Assembly: GCA_039933175.1 (NCBI GenBank)
Contig: JBDTOR010000129.1
Location: 1 to 7,410 of the forward strand
DNA: 7,410 bases
Direction of reading: 5' to 3'
Origin: Hyphomicrobium_A sp039933175
Lineage (GTDB): Bacteria > Pseudomonadota > Alphaproteobacteria > Rhizobiales > Hyphomicrobiaceae
How positions within the stretch are numbered: position 1 is the stretch's first letter; the number at the start of each line of letters is the position of its first letter. The translations under genes and the position numbers were made by a program. A model generated the notes under the pieces. It made no database searches and was not told where the DNA came from. It was given only the letters and a program-made list of their open reading frames with translations. Shown here in pieces: positions 1-6,190 of the stretch.

Positions 1-198
1 GCCTGCTGCGAGGCGGCGTTCCGCTACCAGGATGTGGCCGTGTTCCAGGTTCAATGCGCCCGCAACCCTGAGGCGGTGCCGGTGACACGCGATTACATCG
101 CGGAACGCATGCGGAGCCTGCGCCAGCGCGAGGCGGCGGCGGAGGCGCTGCGCGTGTCTCGGTCGGAGCCTGTGCCGCTCCGCAAGCAGCGGCTGTGA
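1..198 (+). CDS. C-terminal end of an unrecognised protein (5' truncated)
   Basis: The frame is open from the first base to TGA at 196-198 and gives 65 residues without a start. Codons end mostly in G or C, as in the other genes here, which supports real coding. The tail is basic and helix-forming: about residues 30-55 are rich in Arg, Glu and Ala (ERMRSLRQREAAAEALR), and it ends in KQRL. Three cysteines lie at fragment positions 2, 3 and 19. I do not recognise the family and assign no function. The next gene starts 192 bp downstream behind its own promoter, so this gene is probably a separate transcription unit. Confidence 0.7.
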   Translation, partial: ACCEAAFRYQDVAVFQVQCARNPEAVPVTRDYIAERMRSLRQREAAAEALRVSRSEPVPLRKQRL

Positions 199-209
199 TT
201 GTATTTTTT
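174..209 (+). terminator. possible intrinsic terminator of the 5' partial gene
   Basis: A 6-bp stem, GCCGCT (174-179) with AGCGGC (188-193), has an 8-nt loop and overlaps the stop codon. A T-rich stretch ending in six T (204-209) follows. The T run begins 10 nt after the stem, which is further than usual, and the stem is short. It fits the position between this gene and a new promoter but is only a weak candidate. Confidence 0.3.
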
Positions 210-245
210 CGAGTTTAGCCCTGCGCTCGGTGCAGGCGCCCGCGC

Positions 246-274
246 TTGGAAAACGGCTGGGCTTTGGCTATAGT
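246..274 (+). promoter_or_regulatory. sigma70-type promoter for the OmpA operon
   Basis: TTGGAA (246-251) matches four of six bases of the -35 consensus, and TATAGT (269-274) matches five of six of the -10 consensus. They are separated by exactly 17 bp. It lies in the only sizeable gap upstream of the OmpA-like gene and points at it. Transcription should begin near 281, leaving a leader of about 110 nt. The leader contains two perfect 10-bp palindromes, at 312-321 and 349-358. This was found by eye, with no experimental support. Confidence 0.6.
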
Positions 275-390
275 CTGGGCGCGGGGGAATTGGCCGGCAG
301 CCGTCGAAATCGGCCGCGGCCCCAGTGCCTTCAGCGGCACGGTATTCGGCAGCGCTGCGGTAACTGCGCCGGCGGGGAGGCACGGTTCGC

Positions 391-1767
391 ATGAGATGCC
401 ATCCGACACGGTGGCTTTGGGGGCTCATTCCAATCGCCATGCTGAGCTGGCTGGCCGTCCACCTCGAAACCGATTTCATTCAACGCGATCTCGAAACTCG
501 AAGTGCAGCGGCGCTACGCGGGGCGGGCTTCGACTGGGCTTCCGTCGCCTTCTCGGGGCGCGATGGGCTGCTTGTGGGCCAGGCGGCCGCCCCGGCTCAG
601 CTTGAAGAGGCCGCAGCGGTCGTACGCAATGTCTGGGGCGTGCGAACGGTCGAGACGCGCGTCGCCGTCGCGGCGGAAATCGACCTGCCGGTCGCCACTG
701 CCGCTGACGACATCGTGCCCGACGGGACGATCGACGACATCGCGCCGCACACGCTTTACGGCCGCCCTGCCGACGAGCCATTGCTGGCGCTGGCACCCAG
801 CGAATACGCGCCCCCAACGACGGTACAGGCACACGACTACGTCGAGCCGGCCCCGCCGCCCACGGCACTCCCGCCAGTGCCGACGTCGAAGCCACTTGAA
901 GCACCGCAGGCGACGCTTCCTACTGACACGCCCGCACCGGCCGCCGAAACCCTGCCGATTGCCGATACTGCGCCAGTAGCCGCCGAGCAAAAGCCTCTCC
1001 CGGCGGCCGTGGTGCCCGAGACGGTGACGACCGCCGAAGCGGCGGTCGCGCTGCCCGAGCAGAAGGCCGTCCCGACTATCCCGGGCGCCCCGGCGCCGCC
1101 TGCACCACCTCCAGAACAGCAAGCGGCGGCGGTCGTGCCGTCGCTCCCTGAGCACAAACCTGCAACGCCGACGGCCGTCGTGGCGGCGGCCGACTCGACG
1201 CCCGCAATGCCCCAACACAAGCCGGAGCCGCCCCGGCCGGATGTGGCTCACGCGCCGGTCGCTGCCGCGCCGCCGATGCCCGAGCACGCGCCGCGCTTTG
1301 AGACGGCGGCGTTACCCCCGGGCAACATCAGCTCCGATGGGGATTGTCTCAGCGGGGTCCGCGGCGCCGCCCAGCAGGTGGAGGTGCACTTCGGACATGG
1401 GCGGGCGATGCTCGACACGGCCGGTAAAGCACTGATTGACCGGCTGATTGGCGCCTTGAACATCTGCCCCGAGGCCAAGATCAGCGTCTCCGGACATGCG
1501 GATGCCTCGGGACTTTCGCGGCGCAATCTGGCGCTGTCGAAGCACCGTGCGCGCGCCGTCGCCAACTATATGACCCAGAAGGGCATTGACGCGGGGCGGC
1601 TCAACGCCATTGGGTACGGCGACAAACGGCCGGTGGTGCCGAACGATACCCAGGCCAACATGGCGAAGAACCGCCGCATCGAGCTGGCAATCACGGCGCG
1701 TCCGGCGCCACTGCCACCGATGCCTGTACGAAAACAGGGGATGCTTGATGGACTATCTCGTCGCTAA
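391..1767 (+). CDS. inner-membrane-anchored OmpA family protein with BON-like domain and Pro-rich linker
   Basis: This 458-residue envelope protein probably binds peptidoglycan. An uncleaved-looking signal anchor lies at about residues 8-24, with Arg2 and Arg7 in front, so the rest should be periplasmic. Residues about 30-95 resemble a BON domain (GRDGLLVGQA, then VWGVRTVETRV). Residues 100-310 are a Pro/Ala linker with degenerate PE(Q/H)K motifs. Residues about 319-435 are an OmpA C-terminal domain: GHADASG, NLALSKHRARAV, GYGDKRP and KNRRIEL. Asp371 and Arg386 are spaced 15 apart, like the pair that contacts diaminopimelate in Acinetobacter OmpA. Cys319 and Cys359 flank the first part of the domain and could form a disulfide. 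GGGGAGG at 374-380 is a fair ribosome site for ATG 391; ATG 439 in the same frame is an alternative. The N-terminus resembles longer alphaproteobacterial OmpA proteins with several BON-like repeats, so this looks like a linker-substituted version (recall only). Confidence 0.88.
   Translation: MRCHPTRWLWGLIPIAMLSWLAVHLETDFIQRDLETRSAAALRGAGFDWASVAFSGRDGLLVGQAAAPAQLEEAAAVVRNVWGVRTVETRVAVAAEIDLPVATAADDIVPDGTIDDIAPHTLYGRPADEPLLALAPSEYAPPTTVQAHDYVEPAPPPTALPPVPTSKPLEAPQATLPTDTPAPAAETLPIADTAPVAAEQKPLPAAVVPETVTTAEAAVALPEQKAVPTIPGAPAPPAPPPEQQAAAVVPSLPEHKPATPTAVVAAADSTPAMPQHKPEPPRPDVAHAPVAAAPPMPEHAPRFETAALPPGNISSDGDCLSGVRGAAQQVEVHFGHGRAMLDTAGKALIDRLIGALNICPEAKISVSGHADASGLSRRNLALSKHRARAVANYMTQKGIDAGRLNAIGYGDKRPVVPNDTQANMAKNRRIELAITARPAPLPPMPVRKQGMLDGLSRR
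1736..1741 (+). promoter_or_regulatory. ribosome binding site of the 32-residue membrane peptide
   Basis: AGGGGA lies inside the last codons of the OmpA-like gene, six bases before ATG 1748. It is purine-rich and well spaced. It decides the start of the small gene against a longer frame that opens at 1586 wholly inside the OmpA coding sequence. Confidence 0.65.
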
Positions 1768-1846
1768 TCTTGCCTGGTACATAGCCGGCGGCTTCGCTGC
1801 CGGCTTCGTCGTGGCGTGGATCGCGTGTGCCAAGGTTGAAGGCTGA
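1748..1846 (+). CDS. 32-residue single-helix membrane peptide
   Basis: ATG 1748 to TGA 1846 encodes 32 residues. Nearly all of it is one hydrophobic helix (residues about 8-27, with GGFAAGF small-residue packing), preceded by Asp2 and followed by Lys29. By the positive-inside rule the C-terminus should be cytoplasmic. The gene starts 20 bp before the end of the OmpA-like gene, in another frame and behind a good ribosome site, which suggests translational coupling. It resembles the membrane segment that opens the next gene's product and related helix-hairpin-helix proteins. I know no name for it. A regulator or partner of either neighbour is plausible, as is a structural role as a helix clamp. 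Its shortness is the main doubt. Confidence 0.6.
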   Translation: MDYLVANLAWYIAGGFAAGFVVAWIACAKVEG

Positions 1847-1877
1847 CGCGCAGTAGAATGCGCGCATCTAAGTTTGT

Positions 1878-1883
1878 GGGGAG
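1878..1883 (+). promoter_or_regulatory. ribosome binding site that sets the start at ATG 1893
   Basis: GGGGAG sits nine bases before ATG 1893. The alternative TTG at 1884 directly abuts this motif and would leave no spacer, so ATG 1893 is the better start. Confidence 0.65.
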
Positions 1884-1892
1884 TTGCAGAAT

Positions 1893-3329
1893 ATGACGGA
1901 GCTGCTTTGGCAGTCGACGCTATTGGTGGCGCTGGCGTTCTTTTTCGGTGCGGTCTTCGCTTGCGGCCTGAAGCGCCGGTATTACTACGGCCCTTCGACC
2001 AAGACGTCGGCGGTTGCCGTGTCGGGCGTGTCGCACGCTCCCAGTGCAGACCAGCCGAAGATAGAGGTTGCCTCGCGCGCCGCCCCCGAGGGCGAGCGGT
2101 TCGGACGCGCCATCAGCGGTCAGTCGACTGCGACGGCAGCCCCGATGGCCGCCCCTGCTGCGCCTACTCCCAAGGCCGCGCCGCCACCGGCGCCTGCGCC
2201 CGCCGCGGTAGCCGCTCCAGCGCCTGTGCCCGCGGCTCCGCTGGCAGCCGCCGCCCCGTCGCCAGCGCCTCCCATCTCGAGCATTTCCGTAGCGACCGGC
2301 TCCGGCGCGCCCGTGAAGCCGGAGGCCGGAGGCGCCGGTCCCAGCGACGAGCTGACCCGCATCCGCGGCATCGACTCGATCGTGCAAAAGCAGCTCAGAG
2401 AGTTCGGTATCCGACGCTTCTCCGATGTCGCCGCTTTGACGGCGGCGGACGTCAAAGGCCTTAATGACAAGTTTGGCGTCAAAGGTCGTATCGAGCAGGA
2501 GAACTGGCTCGGTCAGGCGCAGATCCTGGCGACCGGCGGCGAGACATACTACTCACGCCGCGTCGACCGCGGACTGCCGGTGCCGGAGTTCGCCGAGCCC
2601 GCATCGCTGGCGCCCGCTGCAACCGCCGTGCCGCCGCCCGCCACCAAGCCCGCCGAGCCCGCGACGCTCCCTAGAACCGCGCCGGCACGTGGCCCGAGCG
2701 ACGACCTGACTCGCATCCGCGGTATCGACAGCGCGGTGCAGAGCCAGCTCAACGAGCTCGGCGTGCGCCATTTCCAGGAGCTCGCCTCGCTCAACAAGGC
2801 CGACATCAAGGTTCTAAGCGACCGGCTTGGCATCGCCGGCCGCATCGAGCAGGAAAACTGGCTCGGCCAGGCCCAGATCCTGGCGACGGGTGGCGAGACG
2901 TATTACGCACGCCGCCTGAGCCGCGGTGAAGCCACCGTGGCGCCTGCACTGCAGACGGCACCCGCCCCGGCCACGGCATCGATCGCGGCGCAACCGGCAC
3001 AATCGTCGACGACGTCCGACATGGGCTACTTGCGGTCGGTTCGCTCCGAAGCGCTGGTCGATCCCGAAACGGTTCGACCGTTGCGGCCGGGTAGCGGCAT
3101 CGACGACCTGAAGCGCATCCGCGGCATCGGCGTGCTGATCGAGAAGAAGCTCAATTCGCTCGGCATCACCCACTATGAGCAGGTCGCCAACTGGACCGGT
3201 GCCGATATTGAGCGGATCAGCAACATCCTCGACTTCAAGGGCCGCATCGAGCGCGAGAACTGGATCGAGCAGGCGCGTATCCTGGCGACGGGCGGTCAGA
3301 CGGAGTTCTCACGCCGTAGCGAGGCCTAG
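1893..3329 (+). CDS. membrane-anchored protein with three helix-hairpin-helix (COG3743-like) modules
   Basis: The 478-residue product has one membrane helix at about residues 8-24, followed by KRR, so the bulk should be cytoplasmic. An Ala/Pro linker (about 80-128) leads to three modules at 151-227, 269-345 and 403-478, joined by linkers of about 41 and 57 residues. Each module opens with a helix-hairpin-helix segment (DLxRIRGI, then a helix, then LGI) and ends with GRIE, ENW, QA and ILATGG. The same module is known at the C-termini of alphaproteobacterial NuoE and L21 and in proteins labelled predicted 5' DNA nuclease, flap-endonuclease-like (COG3743). No nuclease active site is visible, so I read it as a binding or scaffold protein. 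Modules 1 and 2 are about 70% identical (54 of 77). Module 3 is more divergent but keeps the canonical Gly-Ile-Gly hairpin. It starts 46 bp after the small peptide gene, in the same operon. The DNA-binding role is inferred. Confidence 0.85.
   Translation: MTELLWQSTLLVALAFFFGAVFACGLKRRYYYGPSTKTSAVAVSGVSHAPSADQPKIEVASRAAPEGERFGRAISGQSTATAAPMAAPAAPTPKAAPPPAPAPAAVAAPAPVPAAPLAAAAPSPAPPISSISVATGSGAPVKPEAGGAGPSDELTRIRGIDSIVQKQLREFGIRRFSDVAALTAADVKGLNDKFGVKGRIEQENWLGQAQILATGGETYYSRRVDRGLPVPEFAEPASLAPAATAVPPPATKPAEPATLPRTAPARGPSDDLTRIRGIDSAVQSQLNELGVRHFQELASLNKADIKVLSDRLGIAGRIEQENWLGQAQILATGGETYYARRLSRGEATVAPALQTAPAPATASIAAQPAQSSTTSDMGYLRSVRSEALVDPETVRPLRPGSGIDDLKRIRGIGVLIEKKLNSLGITHYEQVANWTGADIERISNILDFKGRIERENWIEQARILATGGQTEFSRRSEA
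2343..2573 (+). repeat. helix-hairpin-helix module, copy 1
   Basis: This copy encodes residues 151-227. Its second half (25 codons at 2487-2561) is almost the same as in copy 2 at the protein level. The hairpin reads Gly-Ile-Asp instead of Gly-Ile-Gly. Confidence 0.85.
2697..2927 (+). repeat. helix-hairpin-helix module, copy 2
   Basis: This copy encodes residues 269-345 and begins 354 bp after copy 1. It shares 54 of 77 residues with copy 1 and also carries the Gly-Ile-Asp hairpin. Confidence 0.85.
3099..3326 (+). repeat. helix-hairpin-helix module, copy 3 (divergent, canonical hairpin)
   Basis: This copy encodes residues 403-478 and ends at the stop codon. It keeps Gly-Ile-Gly in the hairpin and is the copy most like the NuoE and L21 tails, so it may be the ancestral module. 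Confidence 0.82.
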
Positions 3330-3350
3330 CTCGCGCAGTCTCCACGTGCT

Positions 3351-3371
3351 CCCGGCCTCACCAACGCCGGG
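3351..3371 (+). terminator. small hairpin between the triple-module gene and the kinase gene
   Basis: CCCGGC (3351-3356) and GCCGGG (3366-3371) form a perfect 6-bp stem with a 9-nt loop, 22 bp after the stop codon. No T run follows, so intrinsic termination is doubtful. It could be an attenuating or mRNA-stabilising hairpin within an operon, or chance in GC-rich DNA. Confidence 0.25.
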
Positions 3372-3411
3372 CGTTTGCGCGCCCGCGAACGCTCGCTAGT
3401 CTGCGGGTCCC

Positions 3412-4971
3412 ATGGCCGACAATTCTGTCCTCAAGTTCGCTGACGACGAGGAGCGCGAGATTTGCGCTCTTCTCCGTGACCCCATGTCTTACGGCACCGG
3501 CGCTACTGCCGTCGAAGTTGTCGAGACGCACATCGCCCGGGTCTTTCTCGTCGGCGAGGATGCCTACAAGCTGCGCAAGCGTGTGCATCTGCGCTTCGTC
3601 AACTTCTCGACGCTGCACGCCCGGCACGCGGCCGCTGTGCGCGAGATGGAAATCAATCGGCCGCACGCGCCCCACATCTACCTCGGCCTTGTCCCGATCA
3701 TGCGCCACGAGGGCAAGTTGCACCTCGGCGGCCGCGGCGAGATCGTCGAATGGGCAGTGCACATGCGCCGCTTCCCGCAGGACGCGGTGCTCAGCCACCG
3801 CGAGGAGCACGGCCCGCTGTCCGACGATCTTGCTCGCGCGCTTGCCGACATGGTGGCGCGCTACCATCAGGATAGCCCCGTCGCTGCCGCCTGCGACGGA
3901 GCGCGCATCCTGGCGCCCGTCGTCGAGCAGCTGTCGGGGGCGCTGGCCTACGGCCATGCCGACGTCGCCGAACGCCTCGTTGCCGCCTTCGAGCGCGCCA
4001 AGTCCTTGCTGATCGCGCGCGGCAACGCCGGCTGCGTCCGCCGCTGCCACGGCGATCTGCACCTCGGCAACATCGTGTTGATCGACAATGTGCCGGTGCC
4101 GTTCGACGCGCTCGAGTTCAGCGAGGCGCTGGCCACCATTGATGTGCTCTACGACCTCGCCTTCCTGCTCATGGACCTCGATGCGCGCGGCGACCGCCAG
4201 GCGGCCAACGCGGTGCTCAATGCCTACGTGGCGTTCGAGCCGATAGGCGGCGAGATCGAGGGCCTGGCCTGTCTGCCGCTGTTTCTCGCCTGCCGGGCCG
4301 GCGTGCGCGCCGTGGTGGCGATGGCGCGCACCGAGCAGCTGGCGGAGGAAGAGACGGTCGAGCTGCGCGCCGAGATCCGCAGGAACGCCGCGCTCGCGAC
4401 CGCCTATCTGGCGCCGCCATCACCCGTGCTGATCGCTATTGGAGGGTTATCCGGGACCGGAAAGTCGACGCTCGCCGTCCAGCTTGCAGCGTACATTGGG
4501 CCGGCCCCGGGCGCCCTGCACGTGCGCAGCGACGTCGAGCGCAAACGCTTGTTCGGCGTGCCCGAGACGCAGCGCCTCGAACGGCAGCACTACCGCATCG
4601 GCACGGCGCAGCGCGTCTACAGCATCGTCGAAGACAAGGCGCGCCGCGCCCTTGCCGCCGGCCAGGCTGTCATTGTCGATGCCGTGTTCGCCAAGCAGGA
4701 CGAGCGCGCCGCCATCGAGGCGATAGCGCGCGAGGCTGGCTGCGAATTCGTCGGGTTGTGGCTGACGGCGCCGTCGGATTTGCTCATCGCGCGCGTTGAG
4801 CGCCGCCGCGGCGACGCGTCCGATGCCGACCGCCGCGTGGTGCGCGAGCAGCTGGGATATGACCTCGGCGACATCGCCTGGACGCAAGTCGACGCCTCGC
4901 AGACACCCGAGCGCAGCCTAGCCGATACGCGCCAAGCGCTCGTCGCAGCGGGTATTGAGCTGGTCGAATGA
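3412..4971 (+). CDS. bifunctional aminoglycoside-phosphotransferase-like / P-loop kinase protein
   Basis: The 519-residue, probably cytoplasmic protein has two kinase-like halves. Residues about 20-330 resemble aminoglycoside phosphotransferases (COG2187). They include DAYKLRKRV with Lys53 as the likely ATP-site lysine, the catalytic loop HGDLHLGN (213-220, Asp215) and a metal-site Asp at about 232 in FDALEF. Residues about 340-519 are an AAA-type P-loop kinase (COG0645, zeta-toxin-like): Walker A GGLSGTGKST (344-353, Lys351), RSDVERKRL (Asp374), VIVDAVF (Asp423) and the Arg-rich RRRGDASDAD near 464-473. Both halves keep their key residues, so both look active. This fusion is a known family that usually carries a generic name, and the substrate is unknown; antibiotic resistance should not be assumed. 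An in-frame TAG at 3397 makes ATG 3412 the first possible start, although the ribosome site is weak. It lies 82 bp after the triple-module gene and may be co-transcribed or separate. Confidence 0.88.
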   Translation: MADNSVLKFADDEEREICALLRDPMSYGTGATAVEVVETHIARVFLVGEDAYKLRKRVHLRFVNFSTLHARHAAAVREMEINRPHAPHIYLGLVPIMRHEGKLHLGGRGEIVEWAVHMRRFPQDAVLSHREEHGPLSDDLARALADMVARYHQDSPVAAACDGARILAPVVEQLSGALAYGHADVAERLVAAFERAKSLLIARGNAGCVRRCHGDLHLGNIVLIDNVPVPFDALEFSEALATIDVLYDLAFLLMDLDARGDRQAANAVLNAYVAFEPIGGEIEGLACLPLFLACRAGVRAVVAMARTEQLAEEETVELRAEIRRNAALATAYLAPPSPVLIAIGGLSGTGKSTLAVQLAAYIGPAPGALHVRSDVERKRLFGVPETQRLERQHYRIGTAQRVYSIVEDKARRALAAGQAVIVDAVFAKQDERAAIEAIAREAGCEFVGLWLTAPSDLLIARVERRRGDASDADRRVVREQLGYDLGDIAWTQVDASQTPERSLADTRQALVAAGIELVE

Positions 4972-4986
4972 CGCTCTGTTCAGACC

Positions 4987-6135
4987 CTAGTAGCGGCCGC
5001 CGACTGCGTTGGTCAGGCTGAGCGGATCATGATCCGGCTTGTGCCGCTTGCGCGCATGCCTCTTGGCCTGCGTGGCTCGCGTGGCCGGCTGCGTCACTTC
5101 CCCAACCGTCTCTTCGGGGCTGACGACCGGGGTGTTGGCGGTGGCGTGGGTGCCGCCGGCGTGCACGCGCTCGCGCGCCGCGGGCACCAGCTCGGTGACC
5201 GCCGGCTCGCTCGCCGCTTCAAGCGTCGTGGCTTGAATGGCGGCAAAGAACGGCAGCAGCTTCGGCTTGTCGACGACGATGGTCTCGCCCTTCTTGCCGC
5301 CTGCCTTCTTCGCCTCGGAGGCCGCAGACTTGGCTTCCAACTCGGCGGTCAGTGCCGGCAGCGGCTCGAACACGGACTTGGCGCGCATGTGCACGATCTT
5401 GTAGCCGCGCTTCTTCAGCTCGGTGAGAATGGTCGGCAGGGCGTGCGCCGTCGAAGCCTTGATGTCGTGGAACAGCACGATGCCGCCGTTCTGGCGTTCC
5501 ACCTGATCGATGGTGCGGGCGGCGAGCCGCGACGGGCTGCCGATGTAGCTGTCGTTGGACACGACATCGACGGTGAAGGCGGCGATGTTGCGCTCCTGCA
5601 GATGCGCGAGCAGCGGTCCTGAATCGCTCAACCCCGGAAAGCGGAAGAACGGCGCGATCGGCTGGCCGGCGGCGAGCGCCACGGCGGCAAAGCCGCGCTC
5701 GATCTGGTCGGTGGCGCGTTCCAGCGATAGCGAACGCAGGTTGAGCGGATGCGACCAGGTGTGCGTGCCCACCGTATGCCCGCGGCCCATGACTTCCTTG
5801 ACCATGTCGGGATAGGCCTGCGCCATCTGTCCGACGTAGAAGAACGTCGCCTTAGTGCAGAACTTGTCGAGCGCGTCGAGAATGGGCTTGGTGTACTTCG
5901 GCATCGGGCCGTCGTCGAAGGTCAACACGACCTCCTTGGGACCGAGAAAGCGATCCTCCTTCTCGTATTTGGTGAAGGCGCCGTACAGCGGGCCCGTCTT
6001 GGCGTCGATCTCGACGATGCGCGATACGCCGAGCGCGCCTTGCGGATCGGCGCACGCCTGCTCGGCCCGTACAGGCGCTAGGCTCGCAGCACCGGCGGCA
6101 ATCAGCGAAACGGCAGTGAAGAAGCGGCGGATCAC
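4987..6135 (-). CDS. secreted NodB-type polysaccharide deacetylase with basic C-terminal tail
   Basis: This is a 382-residue carbohydrate esterase family 4 enzyme, expected to remove N-acetyl groups from a periplasmic glycan such as peptidoglycan. A Sec signal peptide with likely cleavage after PVRA (about residue 24) directs export. The catalytic set is complete: TFDDGP (72-77; Asp74 base, Asp75 metal), HTWSH (His125 and His129 metal), RFPG (165-168), Asp190/Asp195 and LFHDI (His223, Asp224). The mature protein has only two cysteines, 28 and 93, both conserved in the neighbouring paralog, suggesting a disulfide. After the domain (about 255) comes a 125-residue low-complexity tail rich in Lys, Ala and His, ending with AKRHARKRHKPDHD. 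It starts at GTG 6135 behind GAGGTGA (6145-6139), 55 bp after the paralog's stop, so the two probably form an operon. The substrate is unproven. Confidence 0.9.
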   Translation of the reverse strand: MIRRFFTAVSLIAAGAASLAPVRAEQACADPQGALGVSRIVEIDAKTGPLYGAFTKYEKEDRFLGPKEVVLTFDDGPMPKYTKPILDALDKFCTKATFFYVGQMAQAYPDMVKEVMGRGHTVGTHTWSHPLNLRSLSLERATDQIERGFAAVALAAGQPIAPFFRFPGLSDSGPLLAHLQERNIAAFTVDVVSNDSYIGSPSRLAARTIDQVERQNGGIVLFHDIKASTAHALPTILTELKKRGYKIVHMRAKSVFEPLPALTAELEAKSAASEAKKAGGKKGETIVVDKPKLLPFFAAIQATTLEAASEPAVTELVPAARERVHAGGTHATANTPVVSPEETVGEVTQPATRATQAKRHARKRHKPDHDPLSLTNAVGGRY

Positions 6136-6138
6136 AAT

Positions 6139-6145
6139 TCACCTC
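6139..6145 (-). promoter_or_regulatory. ribosome binding site for the GTG start at 6135
   Basis: On the minus strand GAGGTGA precedes GTG 6135 with six bases between GAGG and the start codon. It is a strong match to the 16S 3' end. It supports the GTG start, which also places the Sec signal peptide exactly at the N-terminus. Confidence 0.7.
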
Positions 6146-6190
6146 GGTTGGCTGGGCGCCCGATACTCAACCAGAAAATTACGCAACCGC

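Noticed and set aside
246..605. 119-residue plus-strand frame starting at TTG 246
   Set aside because: It starts inside the predicted -35 box, lacks a ribosome site and overlaps the OmpA-like gene in another frame.
514..1287. 257-residue open frame on the minus strand inside the OmpA-like gene
   Set aside because: Its product is Arg/Gly low-complexity sequence, as expected from reading a GC-rich Pro/Ala linker backwards. The plus-strand frame has the OmpA motifs.
1586..1747. Longer version of the small peptide gene starting at ATG 1586
   Set aside because: The extra 54 residues overlap the conserved OmpA domain and look like shadow translation. ATG 1748 has the good ribosome site and gives a clean membrane helix.
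3412..4971. Reading the kinase gene as an aminoglycoside resistance gene
   Set aside because: The fold is shared by many small-molecule kinases. The fusion to a P-loop kinase marks a separate chromosomal family of unknown substrate, and nothing here suggests a mobile resistance locus.
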